A stretch of 64,000 bases of DNA, taken from NCBI RefSeq assembly GCF_001883705.2, contig NZ_MDEQ02000020.1, positions 56,162 to 120,161 of the forward strand, read 5' to 3'. The position numbers and the translations under genes are program-made. Shown piece by piece: positions 34,730 through 43,678 of this stretch (the stretch's first letter is position 1; the number at the start of each line of letters is the position of its first letter). The DNA comes from Burkholderia catarinensis (lineage in GTDB: Bacteria; Pseudomonadota; Gammaproteobacteria; Burkholderiales; Burkholderiaceae). The notes under the pieces are model-generated. The model ran no database searches. It saw only the letters and a list, made by a program, of their open reading frames with translations, and was not told where the DNA came from.

Positions 34730-36025
34730 TCACGAAGGCCGGATCGCATGGATCACCCCGCGCAGGTTCTTGCATGAAGCCTCCTTCACGCGTGGCAGTG
34801 CGGCGCGCACCTGGTCGCGAAGTTGCGGAAGCTCCGACACGAACCGGTCCAGTACCGCCGTCAGATGCGTGGCGCGCATGGCTTCCTCGGGCTTCAACAG
34901 AAAGGAGTCCGACAGGCCGAAATGACCGAAGAGCCCGTGGAACTTGTCCTGATAGGTCAGCGCCGCGACAGGCACCCCCATTCCAAGACTGGCAATCGCG
35001 AGATGCATGCGCCCGGTTACCACGCCGTCCACCTGCCCTGAAATGGCCTTCAGTTCCGCCGCCGACATCCTGGCGCGCGGGTAGCAAAGCCGCTCGCTCA
35101 GCGTCTCGGTCAAGGCGTGATGCAGCGGCTCGAGACAGGTATCGTCGCCGTCCCGGCCGCGATAGTCGTGGGACAGCAGCACGATGCTGACCCGACGATG
35201 CTCGGCGAGCGCGCGAATCGCGTCCCGCACCGACGCGACCAGCGCAGCGAGATCGGCGTCGCTGGCCCGACGGATCAGCATCGGGTGAAGATTGAATGCG
35301 ATCACCGCGTCGCCGGCCGCGCGCCGCGATTCGACCCACGCCGCCGTCTCCCTGACGCAATCCGACGCGTCGTCCGGCTGAAGCATGAAGGCGGAATCCG
35401 CCACGAGCTCCGCGGGCGCGGAACTGAAACGCCTGAATCGATCGAGCGAGACGCCGTCGCGGACATTGACCAGCAGCCGGGCGTCGATTCGATCGAATGC
35501 GTGCCTCAGCTGCCTGTACGGCCGGCGGTTGAAGCTGAAGCCGAGAATCGTGCCGGACACGCCGCGCCTGACCAGCAGATCCGCCGTTGCCAGCAGCCGC
35601 AGCGACGTCATGGGCGAATAGTAGCCGTCCATCACGTCGGCGCCGATGACGACCACCGCGCTGGGTCGCAGTGCGGCGAGCCGTTCGACCGTGTCCGTCA
35701 GGCGCCATGGCTCGCGCCACGCGTCGACCGCATGAAAGCCGAGCCGGGTCGCGGCGTCCGCCGCCTCCGGCGTGGCCGTGACGACCGACACCTGCAACGC
35801 GTCGTTGGCAAGACGCAACCGGTCGACGACCGCGCGCAGCATCGCCTCGTCGCCTTTCGAGCCGACCAGCGTCCACGGATCGCACGGCAGTATCAGCAGA
35901 TGGGCGCCGGGAGCGGCGTCGTTGCCCGCGGCGCATTGTGCGGCCTCGCGACGCCATTGCATGGTCAGTCGCTTGACATACAGCCACACGCGAAGCCTTT
36001 GCTTCAGATCGGCCAGTTTCGACAT
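34730..36025 (-). CDS. polysaccharide pyruvyl transferase family protein
   Basis: A 431-residue protein of the polysaccharide pyruvyl transferase family, which adds pyruvate ketals to sugars of exported polysaccharides. Visible blocks are LLILPCDPWTLVGSKGDEAMLRAVVDRLR near the N-terminus, VVVIGADVMDGYYSP, LGFSFNRRPYRQLRHAFDRIDARLLVNVRDGVSLDRF, ELVADSAFML, VIAFNLHPML and, at the C-terminus, ISGQVDGVVTGRMHLAIASLGMGVPVAALTYQDKFHGLFGHFGL. It is the last gene of the exopolysaccharide operon. GAGGGAATC precedes the ATG at 36025. Confidence 0.88.
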   Translation of the reverse strand: MSKLADLKQRLRVWLYVKRLTMQWRREAAQCAAGNDAAPGAHLLILPCDPWTLVGSKGDEAMLRAVVDRLRLANDALQVSVVTATPEAADAATRLGFHAVDAWREPWRLTDTVERLAALRPSAVVVIGADVMDGYYSPMTSLRLLATADLLVRRGVSGTILGFSFNRRPYRQLRHAFDRIDARLLVNVRDGVSLDRFRRFSSAPAELVADSAFMLQPDDASDCVRETAAWVESRRAAGDAVIAFNLHPMLIRRASDADLAALVASVRDAIRALAEHRRVSIVLLSHDYRGRDGDDTCLEPLHHALTETLSERLCYPRARMSAAELKAISGQVDGVVTGRMHLAIASLGMGVPVAALTYQDKFHGLFGHFGLSDSFLLKPEEAMRATHLTAVLDRFVSELPQLRDQVRAALPRVKEASCKNLRGVIHAIRPS

Positions 36026-36061
36026 GTTCGATTCCCTCGAGTGGTTCGATGAATGCATCCG

Positions 36062-37282
36062 TCAAGCGTGCGCCGCGATCGGCAGCCGCCGCTGCAGCGT
36101 CTCGCGAAGCACGCGCAGCTGCGTTTCGTGCCACGCTCGCGCGGCATCGCGCGCCGCCGCACCCTGCGCGATACGATGCCCACGGTCCGTCGCGAGTTGG
36201 ACGACCGCGTCCGAAAAACCCACAGGATCGTCGTCGGAGACGATGATCGCTCCGCGCAGATCGTGGACGGCGAGACCGCGCGCGCCCGTCCGCGTGGTGA
36301 CGATCGGCACGCCGAGCGCCATGCTTTCGAGCAACTTGATGTTGATGCCCGTGCCGAGCAGCATCGGATTGATCGAGATCGGTGCGACGGCGAATGCGTC
36401 GCCGAGCTCGGCGACGGGGCCGCGCTTGACGATGGACGGCCCGTCCGGCACGGCCGCGGCGATCGTGCCGGCGAGATGCAGGCGAAACGCCGGCAGCCGG
36501 GCCACGATATGCGGCAGGATCTCGTCGACGAAGTACCTGACGGCGTCGCGATTCGGCTGGTTGTCGCTGCCGAGGAAAGTCGCGTCGGCATGCCCGGCAC
36601 AGTCCACCTGCGGCGGAAACGCCAGCAAGTGGCTCAGAACCGCGACCGACGGTGTCTCGCCGCGGCCGAGGCGCGCCGCCAGCATGTCGCCCTCCTCGGC
36701 CTGGATGGCCAGCGCGACATGCGCACGGCGCAATCCATCGCACTCCCGTTCCGGCGGAATCGAAAACATGTAGCGTTTCGCGCCGGGGCGGCCGATGAAC
36801 GGAACATGCCTGTCCGCAAAGATGTCGTGCGTGTCGATGACCTTGACGACCGTATCGGGAAACGCGTCGAGCGCGCGCGAATAGAAAACGTACTCGACAA
36901 ACACGGCGTCGAACGCGTGGCGCTGCTGCAGCGCGCGCAACTGCGCGGAGAAGCGCTCGCTGAACAGTTCGTCGAGCCCCGTGTAGTACGCGTGCCGGCT
37001 GCCGGCCGCTTTCGCGGCGACGCGACGCACGAGCCACGCGACCCGCTTGAGTCGATACAGCGCCAATGCCAGGCCCGCGCGGCGCAGTATCGACACATGG
37101 TCTGTGCCGAACTCCTGGCGATGGGCTTCGAGGTCCATGCCGCCCGTCTGCCGCGCCTCGAGGTAGACGAAATGCACGTCGCAGCCGAGCGATTTGACCG
37201 CCCGGGCGAGATTCAGCACGCGACTGCGGTTGCCGGCGTTGACGGGAAACAGCGGAATGGGCGAAACGATGGCGACTTTCAT
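36062..37282 (-). CDS. glycosyltransferase, GT4/group 1 fold
   Basis: A 406-residue GT-B fold glycosyltransferase. The N-terminus MKVAIVSPIPLFPVNAGNRSRVLNLARAVKSLGCDVHFVYLE and the C-terminal nucleotide-sugar region GDAFAVAPISINPMLLGTGINIKLLESMALGVPIVTTRTGARGL are typical of group 1 enzymes. It should transfer one sugar of the repeat unit at the cytoplasmic face of the membrane. It overlaps the DUF4838-type gene by 4 bases (ATGA). Confidence 0.9.
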   Translation of the reverse strand: MKVAIVSPIPLFPVNAGNRSRVLNLARAVKSLGCDVHFVYLEARQTGGMDLEAHRQEFGTDHVSILRRAGLALALYRLKRVAWLVRRVAAKAAGSRHAYYTGLDELFSERFSAQLRALQQRHAFDAVFVEYVFYSRALDAFPDTVVKVIDTHDIFADRHVPFIGRPGAKRYMFSIPPERECDGLRRAHVALAIQAEEGDMLAARLGRGETPSVAVLSHLLAFPPQVDCAGHADATFLGSDNQPNRDAVRYFVDEILPHIVARLPAFRLHLAGTIAAAVPDGPSIVKRGPVAELGDAFAVAPISINPMLLGTGINIKLLESMALGVPIVTTRTGARGLAVHDLRGAIIVSDDDPVGFSDAVVQLATDRGHRIAQGAAARDAARAWHETQLRVLRETLQRRLPIAAHA

Positions 37283-39651
37283 GAGGCGTTTCCTTTGAGC
37301 GGAACCGACGGCAAAGTGCTGCCCGGCGCACGATGACGAATGGCGATGAAGGCACCCACGCGCACGGACTGTCCTCGCGCGAATCCGACGCCGTGGACAT
37401 AGATGCCTTTCTCGTGATCGGCGTCATACGCGAACGGGCCGCCCGGGACAGGCAGCCACCGGAATCGCACGTCGTCGAGCGCGCGCGCTGGCGTATCGGT
37501 GCGCAGCGTCATCGGCGGGTATGCGCCCACCCGCACCGTCGCGGCGCCCGCACCGTCGCCGTCCGGCACACGCACCGACGCGTAAAGATCCCAGCGCCCG
37601 TCGCGCGGCAGCTTGTCGAGCTTGAGCTGGACCGCCCAGACGCCCGAATCGCCGCGTATGGCGATCGCGGCGCCGTCCGCCGCACCGGGGTCGGCCACCA
37701 TGCGCGCACTGTCGTAGAGATTCGTGCGCGACACATCGATCGCGCGCCAGTCGCGGTCGGCAAGGCCCGCCACGAGCGGCGGCGCAACGACGGGATGCCG
37801 GTCGATATCGAGCAACGCGCCGAGTGCCGCGAGACTGCCGCTTTGCCGATACTGACGGACGCCCGCTGCCGCGATCGCCGCGTCGAAACGTGCGCGCCGC
37901 GCGCCGATATCGAGATCCCAGCCTTCCTTGGCGGCGCGCGCGGCGTAGCGGTCGCGCAGCGCCAGGATCACGAAATCGAGCGGCATGCGCGCCTGGCGCA
38001 CGCGCGCGCTACGCACGGCATCCCCGTCGACCGCGCGGGCGGCCGCGTCGAAATCGCGTTCCGACTGGCGTACGAAGTCGTACGTGTACATCGACATGCC
38101 GAGCGGCGTCTGCTCGGCCAGCACGTCGCCGCTCGCGTGCAGCGCGGCGTGCATGCGGTCGATGTAGCGCATGACGGCCGGGGCGGCCGCGCCGTAATAG
38201 GCGTCGCAATAGGCGCGAACGAGCGTCTGCGGGTCGGCGGTCGGCGTCCAGAGCAGTCGTGCGATCAACCACACGCGCAGGCTCGCGAATTCGCCGCCGC
38301 GCGACTGCCAGTCGCCTTCCGCGAAGTAGCCATCGACGTTCGGCAACGTGGCGAGCCACGCGATGCTGCGGCCGACCGGATAGAGATTCGGCGTCGGCTG
38401 GATGTAGCCGCCGAAGTTCACGACGTGATCCCACACGGTGACGTGCCGTGCGATGTCGTTCCATTGCTTCAGGCCGTCGCGCAGCGACGCGTTACGGTCC
38501 TCGTTCAACGCGACGCTGTAATCGACCTGGATCGTCATCGGATACACGCGAACGTGATCCGGAACCTGCATGCCGTCCGGTGGCGTGAAACCCCAGTGAT
38601 AGGCCGGCATCGCGAAACGCGCGCCGGGAATCTCGTCCCGGACCCGTGCCGACACGTCCCGCACCATATCGAGAAACGCCGCCGACGGCGCACCGCCGTG
38701 CGCATCGGCGAACGCGCGGCTGGCGGCGTCCAGGTCCCAGCCCCAGTCCATGTCGCGGATGCCGAACCAGATGCCGGCCGGGTCGCGGCGCCGCTTCAGG
38801 CGCTTCACGATCTCGGCCGCCATGACGGCGCGAACGTCGGGCGACATCATCGCGAGTTGCCCGCCGGCGTACCAGGCGGGGTGCGCGGCCGCATAACGGT
38901 CGTGCGGCACAAGGGTCCAGAAATCGGCATCGCCGTCCCGCGCGAGCCAGCCGTGATCCCACATGTCGATACCGGGCGGGGACGCGCGATACGACGTGCC
39001 GTGCGACTCGCCGTTCAGAAGGTTATGCGCGCGAAACGCCTTGTCCTCCCCTTCCGCGCTCAACACCTCCCGATACGCGAAGCGGGGAACCTGCCGGACG
39101 GGCGCCGAGTCGACGCGCAGCTCGGCCTGTTGCGGCACCTCCGTCGCATCGGGCGCGAGCCACTTCACGCCGAGCTTGCGGTCGAGCCACCAGTACGCGC
39201 CGAACAGCGTGCCGCGCGGGGCTTCGCCGGCAATGACGAGATCGCCGCCGCTGCGGCAGATGACGAAGCCGTCGCTGCCGAGCGGCGCCGCGCCGGCCGA
39301 ACGGCATCGCTCCACCGCATGCTCCCCGCCGACGACAATGGCGGGCGCCGGGTCTTGCCCGTCGTCCGACACGGCAAACGGCGCGCCGCTGATCCGCGAC
39401 AGGTAGTCTGCGATCTCGTCCGCCGCATGTCGCGTCACGGCATCCGCCGCACCGGCCCGCACGACATAGCGCGCGACGCCATCCTGCGCGAGCAGCACGC
39501 GCGGCGCGGCTGCCGGCGGGTTTCCGTCGGCTGCGCGCCGATCGTGCGACGGCGTCGCCGGCGGCGCGCAATCGCCACCGTGCGCGGCCATCGCACACAG
39601 TGCGGCGGTCGCGACACGCACGGCGACACGATACGACCGGATACGGTTCAT
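37279..39651 (-). CDS. large exported DUF4838-type protein, possible glycoside hydrolase
   Basis: A 790-residue protein with a signal peptide (VRVATAALCAMAAHGGDCA). An N-terminal domain (about 50-180) of the glycoside-hydrolase-67-like type reads VVRAGAADAVTRHAADEIADYLSRISGAPF, VVGGEHAVERC and LFGAYWWLDRKLGVKWLAPDATEVPQ. The middle (about 185-560) matches DUF4838 in style: RVYPMTIQVDYSVALNEDRNASLRDGLKQWNDIARHVTVWDHVVNFGGYIQPTPNLYP and LIARLLWTPTADPQTLVRAYCDAYYG. A beta-rich C-terminal domain ends the protein. It probably trims or processes the polymer in the periplasm; no catalytic residues are assigned. Its ATG shares one base with the upstream stop (TAATG). Confidence 0.8.
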   Translation of the reverse strand: MNRIRSYRVAVRVATAALCAMAAHGGDCAPPATPSHDRRAADGNPPAAAPRVLLAQDGVARYVVRAGAADAVTRHAADEIADYLSRISGAPFAVSDDGQDPAPAIVVGGEHAVERCRSAGAAPLGSDGFVICRSGGDLVIAGEAPRGTLFGAYWWLDRKLGVKWLAPDATEVPQQAELRVDSAPVRQVPRFAYREVLSAEGEDKAFRAHNLLNGESHGTSYRASPPGIDMWDHGWLARDGDADFWTLVPHDRYAAAHPAWYAGGQLAMMSPDVRAVMAAEIVKRLKRRRDPAGIWFGIRDMDWGWDLDAASRAFADAHGGAPSAAFLDMVRDVSARVRDEIPGARFAMPAYHWGFTPPDGMQVPDHVRVYPMTIQVDYSVALNEDRNASLRDGLKQWNDIARHVTVWDHVVNFGGYIQPTPNLYPVGRSIAWLATLPNVDGYFAEGDWQSRGGEFASLRVWLIARLLWTPTADPQTLVRAYCDAYYGAAAPAVMRYIDRMHAALHASGDVLAEQTPLGMSMYTYDFVRQSERDFDAAARAVDGDAVRSARVRQARMPLDFVILALRDRYAARAAKEGWDLDIGARRARFDAAIAAAGVRQYRQSGSLAALGALLDIDRHPVVAPPLVAGLADRDWRAIDVSRTNLYDSARMVADPGAADGAAIAIRGDSGVWAVQLKLDKLPRDGRWDLYASVRVPDGDGAGAATVRVGAYPPMTLRTDTPARALDDVRFRWLPVPGGPFAYDADHEKGIYVHGVGFARGQSVRVGAFIAIRHRAPGSTLPSVPLKGNAS

Positions 39652-40478
39652 TACCGCGCGATCCGGGAGATTCCGGGCGGCAACGACAGCGGCACGTGGA
39701 ACTTGCGGTAGAACCGCCACAGGCTGCGCAGATGATGTCGTCCCACGCGCGAGACGGGGCTCGCCGCGGACTGCCGTTGATGTTCGTGCACGAGCGTGAC
39801 GCCGGGCATGCCGAGCACGTGATAGCCGGCAAGCCAGGTCCGCGCGCACAGATCGACATCCTCCATGTAGAGGAAATACGATTCGTCCATGCCGCCGAGC
39901 GATTCAAACAGGTCGCGTCGCACCACGAAGCCCGTTCCCATCACCCATTCGGCATCGAACGGGCTGCCGCACGACCATGCATCGATCATCAGGTGCCGGG
40001 CCATCCGGTCGCGAAAGCGATCCGAGCGGCCGAGCGCGGTGCGTCGCGCGACGATGTCGAGCCAGCTGTAGAACCGTCGTGCCGAGTACTGGCGCCGGCC
40101 GTCGGGATACTGCAGGTCGAGCCCGACGAGCCCGGCCTCCGGCCGTGCCTCGAACAGATCCAGCACCTTCGCCAGCCCGTTCTCGCTGAAGCGCGTATCG
40201 GGATTGACCACCAGCACGTAGTCGCATCGGCAGGCGGCCATGCCGAAGTTCACGCCGGAGCCGAAGCCGCGATTGCATGCGGCGTGCAGCAGCCTGACGC
40301 CGCGCGGCAATTCGCGTCGCAACCGCGTGTACGAGTCGTCGGGCGACGCATTCTCGACGACGACGATGTCATCGGCGAGCGCAATGCGCAACGACGTCAA
40401 TGACGCCACGCATCGTAGCGTCAGGTCGGGCGTGCCGTAATTGACGACGATGACGCTGATTCTTCCTTCGGTTTCCAT
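39651..40478 (-). CDS. glycosyltransferase family 2 (rhamnosyltransferase-like)
   Basis: A 275-residue GT-A enzyme. ISVIVVNYGTPDLTLRCVASL, VVVENASPDDSY, GFGSGVNFGMAACRCDYVLVVNPDTRFSENG (DxD-type NPD) and GTGFVVRRDLFESLGGMDESYFLYMEDVDLCARTWLAGYHVLGMPGVTLVHEH resemble the WbbL rhamnosyltransferase branch. It adds a sugar to the lipid-linked repeat unit. It starts 66 bases after the upstream transferase gene. Confidence 0.9.
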   Translation of the reverse strand: METEGRISVIVVNYGTPDLTLRCVASLTSLRIALADDIVVVENASPDDSYTRLRRELPRGVRLLHAACNRGFGSGVNFGMAACRCDYVLVVNPDTRFSENGLAKVLDLFEARPEAGLVGLDLQYPDGRRQYSARRFYSWLDIVARRTALGRSDRFRDRMARHLMIDAWSCGSPFDAEWVMGTGFVVRRDLFESLGGMDESYFLYMEDVDLCARTWLAGYHVLGMPGVTLVHEHQRQSAASPVSRVGRHHLRSLWRFYRKFHVPLSLPPGISRIAR

Positions 40479-40544
40479 CGTGATACCCCGCGCCGTGGTG
40501 GATTGTGTCGGCCGGTTTGCCCGGCTCTGTGCGTTGCGTGCGCG

Positions 40545-41615
40545 TCATGCCGACGCGCCGACCTGCTCGATGAGTCGCCAGAACTTTCGTGCCGATTGGT
40601 CCCAGTCGAACTGGCGGATCTGCTCCCGGCCTCGCGCGACGAGCCCATCGCGCCACACGGCCTCCGTGCCGAGCCGGCGCATGGCGACCGCAATATCGAC
40701 GACCGACAAAGGGTCGACCAGCATCGCGGCGGCGCCCGCCACTTCCGGCATCGCCGATACGGTCGAGGTCAGCACGGGCACGTCGGATGCCATGGCTTCA
40801 AGGATCGGCAGGCCGAACCCTTCGTACTGCGATACGAACGAGACGAACAGCGCGCCCCGGTACAGTTTCGGCATCGCATCGTTCGGCAATACCCCCGCGA
40901 ATACGAGTCCGTCAGCGCATCGGTGCTGCGCGGCGTGCGCAAGCAGCGACGGATCGGGTTCGCCGGTCAGCATCAGACGCACGCCGAGCGGCAACAGGCC
41001 GCTCGCGCCGAACGCCTCGATCAGCCGATGCAGGTTCTTGTAGTTGCGCCGGTTGCCCGGGTAGAGCACGTACGGAAACGGATAGCCGAGCGTGTCGCGG
41101 TTGCGCCGGTACGCAGCGTCGGTGCCGTTGTGGATCACGTGAACCCGCTCCGGCGGCATGCCCGACCAGCGGAGGAATTCGTCGCGCGTGAACGCGGAGA
41201 CGCAGACGATCGCACTGCAACGCCGGTACAGCGGCCGGAGCACCGTGTCGTAGTACAAGCGGTGCGCGCGCGTGTAGAAGTGGCGATGCGTGAGGTCGTG
41301 CACCACGACGACCGACGGGCAGCCGGGCAACGCGGCCGGGACGAACCCGGGATTCCAGAACACGGCGTTGCGCGACGGCAGCCGCCTCAGCGCGCGACCC
41401 AACGCGAGCGGCGACAGCGGGTGCGCGACCCCGCCGCCGATCGGCAGCGGATCGATGCGGACGGTCGAAGGCGCGCGCTCGGCATAGGCCGCCATCACGT
41501 TGTAAATGCCGGTTCCGACCGGCCAGCGCGTGTCGGCATAGACCGTGAGGGGCGCGCGTTCAGCGCGGTCGGCGTGCTCGTCACGTTCCGTCGATGCGGA
41601 GAAGATCGTGCTCAT
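40545..41615 (-). CDS. glycosyltransferase family 4 (group 1)
   Basis: A 356-residue GT-B enzyme, mannosyltransferase-like. It has VVVVHDLTHRHFYTRAHRLYYDTVLRPLYRRCSAIVCVSAFTRDEFLRWSGMPPERVHVIHNGTD, YVLYPGNRRNYKNLHRLIEAFG and the C-terminal ALFVSFVSQYEGFGLPILEAMASDVPVLTSTVSAMPEVAGAAAMLVDP (E-x7-E motif). It is 3 bases downstream of the preceding gene. The donor is unknown; GDP-mannose is plausible because the operon encodes its synthesis. Confidence 0.9.
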   Translation of the reverse strand: MSTIFSASTERDEHADRAERAPLTVYADTRWPVGTGIYNVMAAYAERAPSTVRIDPLPIGGGVAHPLSPLALGRALRRLPSRNAVFWNPGFVPAALPGCPSVVVVHDLTHRHFYTRAHRLYYDTVLRPLYRRCSAIVCVSAFTRDEFLRWSGMPPERVHVIHNGTDAAYRRNRDTLGYPFPYVLYPGNRRNYKNLHRLIEAFGASGLLPLGVRLMLTGEPDPSLLAHAAQHRCADGLVFAGVLPNDAMPKLYRGALFVSFVSQYEGFGLPILEAMASDVPVLTSTVSAMPEVAGAAAMLVDPLSVVDIAVAMRRLGTEAVWRDGLVARGREQIRQFDWDQSARKFWRLIEQVGASA

Positions 41616-41618
41616 CGT

Positions 41619-42455
41619 TCAGTCCATCCAGCCAAGCAGCCGATGCGACGCGGCGATCCAGTAATACTTCGCACGCCGGGGATTGCGGCGCACGCACGAC
41701 AGCACGCAGCCGGCGACAGGCCGCGCGATCATGTAAAGGACGTACGCGAGCGGATAGCGATTGATGCGCAGCACATGCCCGAACCCGCGGTTGTAGCGCC
41801 GCCCGCGTGCATACGCATGCTCGTCGAGCACGGCGAGCGGTTCAGGATGATGGACGCGCAGATGCGGGTCGTAGTCGATCCGGCACCCCGCCTGCAGCGC
41901 GCGCACGAGAAAGTCCACCTCTTCCCCCGCGCCCCAGCGGCTGGTCGCGCCCACGCCAAGATCGACGTCGAACTGCCCCGCCGCACTCACGGCGGACCGG
42001 CGCAGGAAGATCGTGTACGACGTCGCGCACACCCATACGTTGAAGCGGTTCACGGTCTGCGCCGAGGTTGCCCACCGCCCTTGCGACGGCCGGCCCGCGG
42101 CGTCGATGCTCATGCCGGTCACGCCGTCGAGCATCCTGTCGGCGGACAGGCGCGCCGCGACCGCATGGAGCGTCCCGGGCCGATACCAGCAATCGTCGTC
42201 GGGGAACCCGACCACGTCGCCCGTCACGGCCTTCAGCCCGACGTTCGTCGCCCGCGACTTCCCCTTCTCCGATCTCAGGTGAACGATCGTCAGCCGGTCG
42301 CGATACCGGTCGACGATCCGCTCGACCCGGTCGTCCGGGTTCTGGTCGACGACGATGACTTCGAGGTCGGCGTAGGCCTGCAGCAGCAGCGAATCGAACA
42401 TGCGCTCGATCTCGTCGCTACGGCCGAGCGTCGCCATGATGAGGGAGAATTTCAT
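41619..42455 (-). CDS. glycosyltransferase family 2
   Basis: A 278-residue GT-A enzyme: MKFSLIMATLGRSDEIERMFDSLLLQAYADLEVIVVDQNPDDR, GKSRATNVGLKAVTGDVVGFPDDDCWYRPGTL with the DDD metal motif, and RWGAGEEVDFLVRALQAGCRIDYDPHLRVHHPEP. The ATG overlaps the polymerase stop as ATGA. A long open frame continues upstream but is the shadow of the polymerase gene. Confidence 0.9.
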   Translation of the reverse strand: MKFSLIMATLGRSDEIERMFDSLLLQAYADLEVIVVDQNPDDRVERIVDRYRDRLTIVHLRSEKGKSRATNVGLKAVTGDVVGFPDDDCWYRPGTLHAVAARLSADRMLDGVTGMSIDAAGRPSQGRWATSAQTVNRFNVWVCATSYTIFLRRSAVSAAGQFDVDLGVGATSRWGAGEEVDFLVRALQAGCRIDYDPHLRVHHPEPLAVLDEHAYARGRRYNRGFGHVLRINRYPLAYVLYMIARPVAGCVLSCVRRNPRRAKYYWIAASHRLLGWMD

Positions 42456-43678
42456 CGAGTGTGTCCGGACGGGAAGAAGGATCGGGGCCGCAGGACGCAC
42501 GGCGCGGTGCGCGCTGTCCGGCGGGCCGCCCGCGGAGCGAAGGCGAACGACGCGAGATAGCCGACGAACAGGTACGACGTTTCGCTCTGGTGCATCGGGT
42601 TGATCAGCGACCATGCCGCGATCGGCGCGAGCATGACCATCGCGCGACGGCCCTGGCCGAGACCGGCGAAGAACACGGCCCACGCGAGCAGCCCGATCGG
42701 GCCGGCGACCAGCATCAGGTCCAGCGGTGCGCAGAAGACGGCGCTCGTGCCCTCGCCGAGCCCGCGGACGGCGACGGCCGAGTGCGAGAAGTAATGCTCG
42801 ACGAAGCCGAAGCCGTGGCCGATCCAGTCGCGGCCGACCAGCTTGATCGATTCCGTGAACGCAAGCCCGCGCTCCTGTTGCAGCCGGACCTGAAGCTGGT
42901 CGCCGGTCAGTTCGCGCGTGAACATGTACAGATAGAACCCGGCCCCGGCGGCCATCGTCAGCACTTTCGCGAAAAAATGGCCGCGCACCTGGAGCAGGAT
43001 CACGATCGCGCATGCGATCAACACCGTCTTCGATTCGCTCAGCAGCGTCACGACGAGTGCGAGCGCAACGAATTTCACGACGTCGGGAATGCGGCGCGGC
43101 GACTGAAGGAAGCAGGCGTACGCGGTCAGGAAGAAAAACGCGGCAAACCAGTTCCGCTCCTTGAACGAACCGTGAATCGCGTTCTGCATGAAATCGACCT
43201 TCTCGTACAGCACCGGAACGTCGAAATACTGCAGCGCGTACTGAAACGCCAGGAACCCGGTAATCGCGACATAGCCGAACGGCAACGGCCGCAGGCGCGC
43301 CCGCGCGCCGTAATAGCGGCCGATCAGATAGAACGCCGGCATCACGAACACGAATTTCAGGATCTGCTCGGCCGCCTTGAAGTGCGGATAGCCGGACAGG
43401 AACGTCGTCGACAGCGCGGCGCCGACAAACAGCGCAAAGGTCCAGATTTCCCATGCGCCGACGGGGATCCGGCGCCGCACCAGCAGCACCGGCAGCACGA
43501 GCACCGCGAACAGCTGACCGAGTTGCGCGCCGCCGATCTTCAGGAACTGGATCGAATTCAGCAGCAGCAGCGCGAGCAATACGCTGTCCGCGAGGTCGAA
43601 GCGCACATGCGGTCCGACAGCCGCCGAATCGGACGACGGCGCACATTGCCGCGGCACCTGCTGGACGAGGCGGCTCAT
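42452..43678 (-). CDS. wzy: O-antigen polymerase-like protein (Wzy)
   Basis: A 408-residue integral membrane protein with about ten hydrophobic segments and a large loop (about 240-290, FTRELTGDQLQVRLQQERGLAFTESIKLVGRDWIGHGFGFVEHYFSHSAVAV), typical of Wzy polymerases and Wzy/WaaL-type O-antigen ligases. It should polymerise flipped repeat units on the periplasmic face. It overlaps the flippase stop and the next transferase start by 4 bases each. Confidence 0.85.
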   Translation of the reverse strand: MSRLVQQVPRQCAPSSDSAAVGPHVRFDLADSVLLALLLLNSIQFLKIGGAQLGQLFAVLVLPVLLVRRRIPVGAWEIWTFALFVGAALSTTFLSGYPHFKAAEQILKFVFVMPAFYLIGRYYGARARLRPLPFGYVAITGFLAFQYALQYFDVPVLYEKVDFMQNAIHGSFKERNWFAAFFFLTAYACFLQSPRRIPDVVKFVALALVVTLLSESKTVLIACAIVILLQVRGHFFAKVLTMAAGAGFYLYMFTRELTGDQLQVRLQQERGLAFTESIKLVGRDWIGHGFGFVEHYFSHSAVAVRGLGEGTSAVFCAPLDLMLVAGPIGLLAWAVFFAGLGQGRRAMVMLAPIAAWSLINPMHQSETSYLFVGYLASFAFAPRAARRTARTAPCVLRPRSFFPSGHTR

